Shown here piece after piece: positions 12,001 to 22,442 of a stretch of DNA of 64,000 bases. Where the stretch lies: NCBI GenBank assembly GCA_019633425.1, contig WSUB01000019.1:296434-360433 (forward strand), given 5' to 3'. The number at the start of each line of letters is the position of its first letter. Position 1 is the first letter of the stretch. Below the pieces are notes generated by a model, which was not told where the DNA came from, ran no database searches, and saw only the letters and a program-made list of their open reading frames with translations. Made by a program: the position numbers and the translations under genes. This DNA is from Tulasnella sp. 424. Taxonomy: Eukaryota; Basidiomycota; Agaricomycetes; Cantharellales; Tulasnellaceae.

Positions 12001-12487
12001 GTTGCGGGTCAGCATATGGCTAGTTTGCGTTTTGAGGAAACTCTGGTACCTTGACAACTCTGCGCCATTTTTTGCCGACCAAGCGCTGCCTGAGGACTTC
12101 CACAATTTCCTGAAATGCATCACTAACCCGCAAGACAGTAAGTAAGAGGTGGCCTGGTAACCAGCGAAAACCCAAGGAAGGACTAACTCGTCCCACGATA
12201 GGCTGGCTATTTCGAGCTTCTGGGTGAGACTGACGAAAGGTGCACCGGTGAGTGGCAAATTTTCCGTGGCGGAGAGGACTTTTGACTGGACGCTGGTGAA
12301 TCCAATCGTGTGTTTCTTGACCGTGCGCAGAGCCTCTGAATGCAGTGGCCAAAATGAAAAATAGCGCCACGGAAAGAGCAGAATGGAACGTTATCAGTTG
12401 AGTAGAACGTTATCTCAGCCGAGTGCACCGTGTCTTTCGAACGTTGACACCTGCTTGCTCACCTCTGCTGACTTGCAAGAGAGTCAT
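9001..12487 (-). CDS. Tandem ENTH-like domain / TKL-like protein kinase fusion
   Basis: The start at 12487 gives MTLLQVSR, spliced into EALRTVKKHTIGFTSVQSK. The first ENTH/ANTH-like domain continues with LSWDDDAFQEIVEVLRQRL, KKWRRVVKALMILHYCLQEG and ERDCAIEIRREARKISALL. A second, similar helical repeat follows (FLDIMEAILESLVSDDNNRH, WGQVLRAIVLLRQCLSNVSK, VATYFEGNEEVMRLLYGFQD). A Pro/Ser-rich and acidic linker leads to the kinase: GGYSDVW glycine loop, VAIKVL lysine, HGDLKGGNV catalytic loop (Gly where HRD kinases have Arg), CDFG, then WCAPG/E and DVWAFASLSLEILTGRIPF. The last intron follows ATC-T and the protein ends IFDDEMFSALTP. ENTH domains bind phosphoinositides and ubiquitin/clathrin adaptors, so a role in endocytic signalling is inferred. 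Frame continuity supports one gene, but transcript data would settle it. Confidence 0.72.
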
Positions 12488-12942
12488 CGCGTTGAGCACG
12501 ACGATAACAACACGGCGAGTCAAGAAAGTTGGGGGCTGGAGAAGAGGGCTAGGTGGAGAGGGAGCGAGGGGGAGGCAGGGGTAGTCGTCCTAAAAGAGTC
12601 ATATGGTTGCTATATCTGCGGGCGGTGCCGATGCTTCGGAGGCAGTTCTGTTGGAATCGGAAGGCTTATGACGCGTCTGTGAAGAGAATTCGCATATGGC
12701 AGCAGATTCCACGCTCTCGTCGTCCACTTGCACTCTCAGGGTCTCTCACCTATCTGAGGTCCTTTCGCCAAAGCTTTTCATCGGACATCTCCCACTCCCC
12801 CCGTTAGCCGCCCACATCCGGAAACGTGGCAATTCCATCGGACAGAACATTCCATTGATCTTAATGAACGACTAGGGACGGGACCCGTCAACCGTACTAC
12901 GATACTCGACGTCTTATTGCAATTACTCCCATTTTCTACTAC
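12488..12942. other. Intergenic, promoter of the ENTH-kinase gene
   Basis: This is 455 bp between two leftward genes: the ENTH-kinase start and the 3' end of SWA2. Short frames on the + strand (for example 12553-12807) have no motif and are taken as chance. Confidence 0.5.
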
Positions 12943-15933
12943 TTATGCTGGTTTGAACACATTGTAAGCGTCGTTCAACGCACCAAACACTCCATTCGCA
13001 ATCATCTGGTGCTCGACGGTCGCATTTCTCAACTGAAGCGCAAAATAGGAAACAAAAAAGGGGGGTTTGGGTTAGTGCATCGTTTCACTTCGCGACTACA
13101 TCACAGGTTTCCTCCGGCGCAGTACCTCTCACCTTATCGGGGTGCACCTTTGCTATGGCTTTCATATACCTAATCTTGACTTGCTGCTCAGTGATGAGCT
13201 CATGCATCCCCACTTTAACCCAATTCAGCTCGGGCCATAGCACGTTCTCCAAACTCGCGACCAGCGCCCGAATGTTATTCTCCTTCCCGCCTTTCCACGA
13301 AGCCAATCTAGCCTCAACAGAGTCTTTGAGACGGTACCGTTCTGCTTCGTCGGCCTCCGCAGCTCGATTGGCAGCTTGCAACCTCGCCGATGCTTCGGAA
13401 GGTCCCGAGGACGGTGCAGCTGGACGCGGTCTCGGGGTTGCCTTTGCCTTTGATGCAGCGGAGGTAGATTGGGCCGGAGGTGGTGGTGGAGCCAATGCCT
13501 TTCGACATCGATCTAGGCCTCTAAACGCTTCAGTTTTGGCTTTCGCTCCAGCAGGTCCCCAAGTATTCCCAATCCCGGCAAGCTTCTCCCAATCCTCCTT
13601 CGCCTTGTCCCATTTCTCGTTCATCTCGTACGCTTGCGCTCGTCTCGTCATGGCTTTGACTAGAGCCTCACCCAAGTCCACGCCAGCTCCGTTCGCACCT
13701 CCGGCGTCTGCAGCATCGTCTCCGACTTTCCAATCCGTCCCGACGAGCTCCAAGACGGCGGTGCAATCTGAAACAGCCCCAGACCCATCCCCAGTCTTCA
13801 ACCGACTCATCGCGCGATTGTTCCACAATGGTACTAGACCCATATGCTTTTCGGGTAGGACGCTGATCGCTTGACTGAAAGACTGCTCCGCATTGGCAAA
13901 TTGACCCAACTTGTACGCCGCAGTTCCCGCTGTTCGATGTGAAGATGATTCAGAGAGCATTGATGCCGAACAGGTTACGTATCGACGGGCGGGCCTGGCA
14001 GGGGCCGTTGGTTTGGCTGGTGCAGGAGGGGCTGCGGACGGTATTGGTTGTTGAGCCTTGCGACGGTGTGGGGAGACGTAACTCTTCGGCGCGTCACCAG
14101 CTGGGGCAAAAAGGGAGGCCGTAGGTACATCCCGCTGAGCTGCTGGAGGTCGGGCAGAGCCCTCCGGTCGTTGGCTGCCGGAGGGCTTCGGCCGAGGCGG
14201 CAGAACGGGGTCTTCATGATGACCATCGCCTTCGTCGTCCACAAAGCTAGGCCGTTTCTTAGGTTGACGTTCTCTCCTTGTCGCTGGCTCAGGTTCCTCA
14301 TGTTCGACAGCGTCCGTCATCCACTTGGGCCTTGATGATCCTCCTGGAGCCGGTGGGGTAGCCGACTTCACCCGATCCTCGTACGCCTTGTTGGCCGACT
14401 TCCAGAATGCGTTCGCCTTGCCCAAGAGGTTTGCACCAATCTCGCTAGCTTGAGTGAGCACCTTGTCCGCGTGATCGGCCAACTGACCCAGAGGAGCCGG
14501 CGATTCCGCATCTCCCTCCTGATTGCCACTGACCCGACGCCTTTGAGCTGGACCGTCTCCATTAGCGGCTGCAGGTACGTTTGCCCTGGAAGGTCCCTGT
14601 CGACGCGCTTGCTGACGCCGACGCCGCTCCGCCTCTTCACGCTCCCTTTCCGCCTCCTCACTCCGTGGCGCTTGCTGCATGTCTCGTTCATCTTCGTCTT
14701 TCACTGCAGCTTGAGCGAGCAGGATTTCCATAGCAGCTTCAACGTCCGTACCCGTGTCGGTTGCTGCTAATGCAACACGTGCTTGTTGGATTGAGAAGCC
14801 CATTTCGACAAGTTTGCCAAGCACGTGAGGGGGAGGAGACGAGCCGCGTGGAGCACGGGAGGCTGATGGAGGAGGACGAGGTGATGTGGATTGGGTACGA
14901 CCATTGGTAGGTGCCTGCTCAGAATCATTAGAAAGTGGAAGATCTAAAGCGAAAGGAGGAGACTTACCGCCGACTCTGCCTTGGGTCGAACCTGATCCAC
15001 AGGCTTACTGAGCAGCCCAAGCACATCATCTTCGTCTCCCGAGTACTTTTCTGCACCGTTTCGCTCATCTCTATCCTCCCGATCTCCCCAGTCAAAATCT
15101 CCAGGAGAATCCGACCTCTGCGGCACAGACGCGGAAGCATTTGCACCTTTCGACGCCGCTGGTGGTTGCTGTGCGAAAACATCAAATTCCCCTAATATGT
15201 CGTCCGTCTGATTCGTAGCTGGTTGGACCGCGGATGGAGGTGCAGAGGTGTTTGAGGTACCCAAGAGGTCAAAGTCCCAGACCGTCAAGGATGATTTGCC
15301 TTGAGGCGGCTGAGGTGTTGCTGCTGATGGGGGTTTCGGGCTTGACGTGGGTTTGACAGCAGGTGAGATTGGGCGCGATGATGGTTGTAGGATCCCGCCT
15401 AGCGAACCGTTGACTGGCCCTGTTGAAGTGGACCTCGCAGGCAAAGGTAAGAGAACCGATGGACCATTGGCAGAGGTCCTCGCCTGTAGGGTAGCGCCAG
15501 ACGACGATGATCCACTACCGCCTAACGTTCCTCCACTGTCGAATTTATCCCAAAAGGCCCCATGCACCTTCGCTTCTTGAGCCTTTCTCTCCTCTTCTTC
15601 CCTCCGTTTACGTTCAGCCTGAGCCTGCCGCTCAGCGATGGACATAGTCGCTCCGGTCCCACTCGATCCTCCAAAGCTCAACAGCCCGCTAAACGCATCG
15701 CCTGAAGTACTAGATTGAGGTGGTTTTGCTACGTTGTTGGATGGTGTTAATGTACGGCTTAGCGGACCTGACGTCGACGACAGGTAATTCGGCGTGCCGC
15801 GGTTCGGTGCTGTCGACGATGCAGCGAGCATTGAGAATGGGTCATAGCTGGATCCTGGTTTCGCCGCTGATGATGTAGAGTTTGGAGCAGAGGTAGAAGA
15901 ACCGTTCCATACGAGGTCCTTGAAGTCGTCCAT
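12943..15933 (-). CDS. SWA2: Auxilin-like clathrin-uncoating J protein (UBA-TPR-J)
   Basis: Auxilin recruits Hsc70 to clathrin coats and drives uncoating of vesicles. I place the start at MDDFKDLVWNG (15933). The N-terminal ~350 residues are disordered, with clathrin/adaptor-type motifs (WDFDLLG, DDILGEFDVF, DDVLGLL). An intron at about 14929-14979 leads to a UBA domain (LGKLVEMGFSIQQARVALAA). TPR repeats follow (GTAAYKLGQFANAEQSFSQA, PLWNNRAMSRLKTGDGSGAV, MTRRAQAYEMNEKWDKAKED). The C-terminal J domain contains IRYMKAIAKVHPDK. An intron falls directly after HPDK, and the last exon gives LRNATVEHQMIANGVFGALN with the stop at 12943. The order clathrin-binding, UBA, TPR, J is that of yeast Swa2. 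It is adjacent to the ENTH-kinase gene, which also points to clathrin. Confidence 0.9.
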
Positions 15934-16634
15934 TGGCCTCGACGCGAGGTTTGGGGGTTGCGGTATTTGGTGGGAGGGCTTTCGCCAGTCCACAACGCGA
16001 CTCCAGTGGCCAACAAAGACCCTTGCGACCTGCACCTTTCAACCACACCTCAGCTTACATCAGTTAATCCGCAGCTGCTATGTCGCTCTCCCAGTTATTC
16101 TGGTACAATGACGTCTTGGGTGGATCTTCATTGGAAAGTAGGTCGCCCACGAGGCAACTGCCAGTCGATGGAGCAGAACTTCGTCTGCGGTGAAAGGAAC
16201 CGACGCTCGTCAATGTTCACGAAAGATGGTATATTACAAGGGATCCTGGAATGGGCGAATGCATTCTCGGACGTTGTCTGCCCGTCTTTTATGTCCGTCG
16301 ACTGGCGCAGCAAGTTTGTTCTGAAAATGGCAATTGGCGGCAAAACTACTAGTGCCTCCCGACTTCCGATGGTATCGCATGTTACACACTCGAACTATTC
16401 TGGGATTTCAATTCACTCGAAATAATGCTAGCATAAGAAAGACTTTGAGCGCAACGTACACATAGGAGGAGACATCAAGTTCCAGGCGAGTCTAAGTTGA
16501 GCGGCATACTGTAAGTGAGGATTGGGTGTTGCTGAATCCGTTCCTCAGAGGCTGATCTGTCCTGATACAAGATTTACGTTGCTTCCAAATGATTCATCGA
16601 TTGCCATGGAATAGGCCTTGGCGAGACCTAGGCA
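15934..16634. other. Divergent intergenic region between SWA2 and the repeat-kinase gene
   Basis: About 700 bp lie between the SWA2 start (leftward) and the proposed start of the second kinase gene (rightward). A + frame covers 15958-16425 without recognised motifs. It could contain an upstream exon of the kinase gene, whose 5' end is uncertain, but I cannot support one. Confidence 0.4.
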
Positions 16635-19600
16635 ATGGTTATCCTTAGACCTTCTTATCTCATCCCCCTGCGCACACAAGGAAAATCGCCCCCTCCACAC
16701 TTTCCCCTTTTCCATCCCGCTCCACCTCTCTTCGTCATGTTGTTTGCATTTGGGACAACTCAGGAAACGTTCTACATATCTTGTGGTATAAAGAGGCACT
16801 GGTAAGAGCTCGCTCAGCGAATGTGGACAGCGTTCCCGTGCTGAATCAAGGGTTGGGGTAGGCAAGGGCTCCCTGAGGAACTTCGGCCCAAACTTGAAGG
16901 CATTCCGATCCTCGACTCGATCGCGTTCGGAGATGAAGGTGTTTACTTCTGGAGAGCCAAGGACACAGAGGGTCGTCACGAATGCAAGCCACATAGGTCG
17001 TCGTTCTTCGTTAGCCATCTTCTGGATTGACCTTTCTCGGTATCCTAGTCTCAAGCAACACATTTACTCATTACCCCGAGCTGGAGTCGATAGCTGAATC
17101 TGTTTCATGGGTAGCATTCGGTCCAAATCGAAGCTTCTTTTGCCAGACCACTTCAGGCCCAGTTGCCTCCGACCCAGCAATGCTTCGTCATGTTACCGAA
17201 CGGCCAAAAAAGACAGAGACGTCGCAGGAGAACAAGACGGACTCGTCCGACGACCCTCAGCCCGAGCGCAAAGTCCAGTTCGAAGAAAAGCCTGATGAAA
17301 CGCAAGATGACCCTCCGGAAGAGGAGCTGCCCAAGAAGAATCTACGCAGTGCCACTTTTGGACATGATGGAAGTTGGGCTTTAGTCGAGATCGATGGTTC
17401 AGTTCGATGTCATGGTTTGCATCCGGACATTGAACAAAAGCTCAAGGAGAGGCCGGTTCGGGTGAGTGGATACACATATCACCGCAACCGGCTAACGCCT
17501 GCCTTCAGAAAGCGCAACTTTGTCGCTTCTCGTCGGCATATTATTACATTCGCTACGCTGATGGTACTTCAACGTGGGAAGTCCCACCTGACTGGAGGAG
17601 AGGAATCGAAAATGTGGAGTATGTCGGTATGTCGGGTCAGAGTTTGACATCGATCAGAGGCGAAGCTAAGCTCCTTGGATCAGACATATCCAACGACTAC
17701 CCGCCCAATTTTCATCGTGCGTCACGTCACCCCTCTTATGAGGGCCCAACGCCAACTAATTTCTTATTTCTGTCAGCTCCAATGAAAGATATCGTGTTTT
17801 CCTTTGGACCGGACTCGAATTTGTTTTGTATTTCTGCCCAGGGTGTGACCAAATGGTAAGTCGTCCCCTTTTGCTGCATGCACACAACGGTTGTAACCTG
17901 TCTATCTGAAGGAGAAACTGCTCAAAACAGTTAGCTGATTTGCTTCGTCAAACTGGCACGCCGTCCTCAGTTTCTATGGGAGAAGGCGGAGCGTTTCACT
18001 GGAAAATGGGACGCGGCTCCGTGATATCTCCGGAAACGGAATTCGCTTATCCGGAAGTATGGAAGATATACAAGTCGGGAGACCACATAAAATGGGTGGC
18101 TTTTGGACCTGATGGGCGATATGTGGTACAGACTACGAAGCAGGTTTTTGCCTCTCAGCAGAGCCTCCTAATCCGTAGCTTTGGCGGAGGAAACCAGGTA
18201 CCTACTCTCTGTGCCAGCTTTGGGTATGGAGGATCGTGGGTGGTCGTTGAGGGAGACGACGGGACGATACGGACTCATGGCGTGTCCCGTGCGATCCGCG
18301 ACGCAGCGTTGAAAAAAAACGTTAGGGTGAGTGACCCTAATATCCCTAGCCGCCAACATTTGTTAACCGTTTTTACTCTAGCACATTCACCTTAGCCAGA
18401 CGGACCCGGACCATTACTTTATTGAATACCGGGACCATACGACAACCTGGTCATTACCTGCAAGCTGGCACGAATCCGTTCAAAGCGTCGAAAAGCTGAT
18501 ACTTGAGAAGCAGGACGACCTTAATCCTCGAGCCACCTCTCCGCCGACATCTAGTGGTGGAAGCGGATTCGGAACCTCTCCCACTGCCGCTAGTGCGGAC
18601 ACGCCCGACCCTTTCACTCTGGGCTCCGTTCGCTGCCTGACTGGCATGGTTCACCGATGCGTAGAGCCCATATCCGCTCGCGGAGGATACAGTGATGTGT
18701 GGAGGGGTAAACTGAAGCTCAATCCCGACAGTGAGGAGGACGAAGACGTGGCGATGAAAGTCCTCCGAGCAGTGAGGATGTCGAATCGAGCCGGGCTGGG
18801 CTTGACTTTGACGGAGCGGATGCGAAAAAGGATGAATCGAGAAACAGAGTGAGTAGCACGACGTTTTGGTTCCTTCGCTCGGCTAACCCTGTTCTCGTCA
18901 GGATTTGGAGTCGCCTGAACCATCCCAACGTAGTACCCTTGAGAGGGTATGCGTTGCAGGAAGACGGCACTCCGATGATCATCAGCCCTTGGTTCGACCA
19001 TGGCGACGTCCACTCCTACTTGGAGGATTATCCAGACGCGGATAGGAAGAAGATTGTAAGACAAGTCGTCGAAGGGCTGGTTTATCTACATTCCCAAGAT
19101 CCTCCAGTCGTACATGGGGATCTGAAAGGTGGGAATGTGCTTATCGACAAAGAGGGCGATGCGGCCCTATGTGACTTTGGCTTGTCGACCCTGCTCATGG
19201 TAAACCCAGCAACCATGACGATGTCCACGGTCGGCGTTGGTACAGTGAGGTGGTGCGCTCCTGGTATGTCCACATCCGCAGACCATTAGCTCGGGAAAAG
19301 GCTCACCTCGAAACATCAGAACTTCTAACATCCAATGTTCCCGAGAAGACACCCGCAAGCGACGTATGGGCTTTCGCAGCACTCGCTCTTGAGGTAGTTG
19401 GCTCTCTCCCCCGATAACTGGCGCTTCCTGACTTGAACCTCTCAGATATTAACTGGCCGAATCCCATTCCACACCTGCACCAACGACGCAAAGGTTATAC
19501 ACGACATCGCCTTTGGAAAAATTCCAGCTCGAGAAGATTATCCAGAACTGCACCCGGATTGTCAATTTTGGGGAGTCTTGGAATCTTGTTGGCAGCAAGA

Positions 19601-19739
19601 GTCTTCAGACAGGCCAACCATGGAAAACCTGAAGCCACTGATCTGTATGAAGGGTCTTCCACTAGTGAACCCGATCTAGCAACTAACCTTTTGTTATTAA
19701 CCATATTCAGCTGATGACCAAACCTTTACTCCTAATTGA
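16635..19739 (+). CDS. Protein kinase with propeller-like FG repeats (5' end tentative)
   Basis: The N-terminal half carries repeated units, each with a strand ending in a phi-x-FG motif: VMLFAFGTTQETFYISCG, LDSIAFGDEGVYFW, VSWVAFGPNRSFFCQT, KNLRSATFGHDGSWALVE, DIVFSFGPDSNLFCIS, IKWVAFGPDGRYVVQT and CASFGYGGSWVVVE. Two units end with WW-like YYIRYADGTSTWEVPPDW and YFIEYRDHTTTWSLPASW. The pattern suggests a beta-propeller. A kinase domain follows: GGYSDVW, VAMKVL, HGDLKGGNV, CDFG, DVWAFAALALEILTGRIPF. It is strikingly close to that of the ENTH-kinase, and the last intron sits at the same codon (ATC-T), giving ISDDQTFTPN and a stop at 19737-19739. The start at 16635 is the best in-frame ATG after a stop. 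The junction near 16940-17055 is ambiguous. Confidence 0.72.
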
Positions 19740-20366
19740 TGGCAGCGACGAGAATCAGATTCGTCTTTGACCTCTTATGATTAACAATCTATGTATCTGG
19801 CTTCTGTGCTCTTCCGAACAATATGTATCACCTTAGTCCGGGTGTCTCCGGCATGGATTTTTCCTTAAAACGCGAGGGAGACCGGCAGTATTCGAACTGA
19901 AAGAGAACATGCAACGGATGTATGAACGACGGCCGACCATAGGAATTCGCGAAATGACTTCGCTTGCAAAGCAAAGGAAGGCCGACTAGCGTCTTTTAGC
20001 AAGACTATAGACATTTGCAAAGCTGAACCAGACCTAGAAACCAAATCAAACCGGTAGTAACACCACTGTCATCTGATAGGTCCACCATAGATAGACTAAA
20101 ACCAGTCATTTATAAGCATCGGGTCTCGTGGCTACAACCTAACGCATAGCCAGTCTTCCCCGATTCTTGCTCCATCTAGCTGATAACCCGACCTCCGCCA
20201 AACCCAGTGGCAGCACGAGACCCAGTGCAGCAAACATTGAGCGGTGCCGTCCCAAGACGAGTACACGTACCAGCTCACCCAGAATAAACCGAAGCAGTGC
20301 ATAGAACCGTAGAGAAATATCAAAGAGAATCATACGAAAGGGAGAATGAAGCATATTAGCCTAACT
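19740..20366. other. Intergenic between the repeat-kinase and the F-box array
   Basis: From about 20180 onward the sequence is the 3' flank of the F-box repeat unit (shared GGTGCCGTCCCAAG and GAAGCAGTGCATAGAACC). Near 19897-19989 a short + frame reads YERRPTIGIREMTSL, which resembles the C-lobe end of a kinase and may be a fossil. Nothing else is supported. Confidence 0.45.
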
Positions 20367-22028
20367 TCAGTTTTGATACGCAATTCGATCCTCTAGGACT
20401 CCCTCTTCTGTCACAACCCTTCCATACCACATCAACTCCCCCTCAGGCCCTAAGAGTCTCCGAACCTCATCCAGACAATTGGGCCAATAGGTTGAACTAA
20501 AGTTGGCGATCACCGGGTCATCGACTCCAGCATACCAGTGGCTTTGCCCAAACACCAATTTGAGAAGTGGTTTTGGATGTTGAGCGTCGCCCTGGGCCTC
20601 TGGCGCTCCTTGTCGTCTATGCAGCATGAGCAACAATCTCTCCCAGTCGTCTCCAACGAAAGCGCGTGAAAACGACATCTCCATTAGTCCGGGGAACGGC
20701 CACCTACTCGGAGTACTGACTTGCGCCGGACCACAAGTCGCAAGAAGCGTGAGCGCATCTGAAACCTGAGCTTCGGATCCAAAATCGATTCGATACAGCG
20801 CCCCCAGGTCAGCTACGACCGCCAGAACATCGGCCAGTGGCGTGCTGAGACCATCCATGCCCATTTGGATCGGAGACGAGGATAACCAGATTAGGGTATC
20901 TTTGGCGAGTGTTATGTTACCCACGCTAAACCTTATGTTCCATGATCCCATCCGATGTATGCTGAATAAACTGGAGTCGCAAGTGATTGAGGCAGCACCG
21001 GGATTGGAACGGATTTGATCGAAGAAATGGGAGACATCCGAGGTGAAGAGCGTCTGAAGTGGATCGTCCAGTAAATCGCAGTATAATTCTCCAGATATGC
21101 AGTTTGGGGCGTGAATGGAGGCGAGGAGCATATTCATGATCTCTGCTGTGAGCGCGCGCAACGCCAACATTGCGAGAGCTGGCAGATGAATCGGATGCGA
21201 AGATGACGCGCTAGCTTCGCCCGAGAAGGATACCTCATGGATAGACAAGGACTCCAGATCTGGACATGCGGAAAGGACTGCCATGAGCTGGTCGAGCGAT
21301 GGGCCCAGGTCCCGGATCTTTGATATGCTGAGCATAGTGAGGTGGCAGAGAATGGTCGGACTCCACGGGACAGGGATTCCTCCCAGACACAGCTTTCGGA
21401 GCCTCGGACGTGGCCGACCTCCAAATAGGTCCAGCGGCTCTGGGCGAACCCAGCTGAAGTATGGGCCACACGAGAGAGAGAGGTCCTCTAGGAGTGGCAT
21501 TGATGAGGTAGGGAAACCCTCCAGTTCTTGGTTAACATCCTCGAACGCGAGGCTCACTTCTCTCCATCGGTGGGCGTGCTGAGAGATGTCATTCAGGAAT
21601 GCATCCCCCCTCGCTCGCTTTAATGACCAGGCGGTAGACGTGATATCCAGAGGAGCATCTCGTGATTTTTCTAGCGCCCGAATGATCTTGGCCGCCGACA
21701 TTGTCCCTTCGTGAATCCTGGTCCAAAGTGATGGTGTGGTGTCGACTATGTGGTTCCAATACTGACACACGAGCGAGAGGGTAGCGTGAACGGGGAAGAT
21801 TGTCCCCCAATTAGTATCGATGGAGAGAATGAAGATATCGACCAGAAGCTCGCGTGGTAGGTTGTTGATCTGGGGGAACGTGTTGCGCCTCCGGGAGACG
21901 AGGGAAATGCGTCGTTCCAGCGCCTTTTGAACAGATTGCAGGCTGCGAAGTTCCTCATCGCATTGATTTGCATCTTTATCATCCAATTCCGCGTCATATG
22001 GACGTCTTATTTGACAAAGTACACCCAT
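20367..22028 (-). CDS. F-box protein, array copy 1 (553 aa)
   Basis: This is an intronless 553-residue gene starting at MGVLCQIRRP. Residues ~14-46 form a charged helix that may be coiled (EELRSLQSVQKALERRI). The F-box follows at ~52-108 (NLPRELLVDIFILSI, LSLVCQYWNHIVDTTPSLW). F-box domains bind Skp1 and give substrate specificity to SCF ubiquitin ligases. The rest is leucine-rich with a weak LRR-like rhythm (LRKLCLGGIP, LESLSIHEVSF) and probably forms the substrate-binding surface. The substrate is unknown. The C-terminal third is nearly identical to copy 2, while the F-box region differs from copies 2 and 3. Confidence 0.85.
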   Translation of the reverse strand: MGVLCQIRRPYDAELDDKDANQCDEELRSLQSVQKALERRISLVSRRRNTFPQINNLPRELLVDIFILSIDTNWGTIFPVHATLSLVCQYWNHIVDTTPSLWTRIHEGTMSAAKIIRALEKSRDAPLDITSTAWSLKRARGDAFLNDISQHAHRWREVSLAFEDVNQELEGFPTSSMPLLEDLSLSCGPYFSWVRPEPLDLFGGRPRPRLRKLCLGGIPVPWSPTILCHLTMLSISKIRDLGPSLDQLMAVLSACPDLESLSIHEVSFSGEASASSSHPIHLPALAMLALRALTAEIMNMLLASIHAPNCISGELYCDLLDDPLQTLFTSDVSHFFDQIRSNPGAASITCDSSLFSIHRMGSWNIRFSVGNITLAKDTLIWLSSSPIQMGMDGLSTPLADVLAVVADLGALYRIDFGSEAQVSDALTLLATCGPAQVSTPSRWPFPGLMEMSFSRAFVGDDWERLLLMLHRRQGAPEAQGDAQHPKPLLKLVFGQSHWYAGVDDPVIANFSSTYWPNCLDEVRRLLGPEGELMWYGRVVTEEGVLEDRIAYQN

Positions 22029-22442
22029 CAGCTGTCACCCGTCGACCCGATTGAAGTAAACCACTGACTCTGACATTAGAGCCGCAAAGCTCTGGAGGAG
22101 ATGGAGAAATGTACCATTCGCATTCCGTAACGTTTGCATAGTAGCGTATAGATAGGAATGTCGTGATCGAGCGACTGGCGGCGACGATAGTAAAGCTGTA
22201 TAGTAATTGGTGTGGTTGAACCTAATCACCGTTCAGTCACGTTCACGGGACCCGAACCCCGCGCACAGATGTGACATCTACCAAATGATGACCGGACCTT
22301 CCGTCAAACACTGAACGGTGCCGTCCCAAGGCAAGTACACGTGTACCAGCTCATCCAGAATAAGCCGAAGCAGTGCATAGAACCGTAGAGAAATATAAAA
22401 GAGAATCATACAAAGGGGAGAATGAAGCATATTGGCCTAACT
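22029..22442. other. Spacer between F-box copies 1 and 2
   Basis: This is repeated flank: the promoter side of copy 1 and the 3' flank of copy 2. A tRNA B-box-like string (GGTTCGGGTCC on the minus strand) near 22255 lacks a tRNA fold around it. Confidence 0.6.

Noticed and set aside
16545..17063. 172-codon minus-strand frame with CPKCKQHDEE
   Set aside because: The + strand here encodes recognisable FG repeats of the kinase gene (FAFGTTQETFYISCG, LDSIAFGDEGVYFW). The minus frame is their shadow.
22240..22270. tRNA B-box-like string in the F-box spacers (also near 24330 and 26425)
   Set aside because: I cannot fold the surrounding bases into acceptor, D and anticodon arms, and the T-arm stem is mismatched in copy 3.
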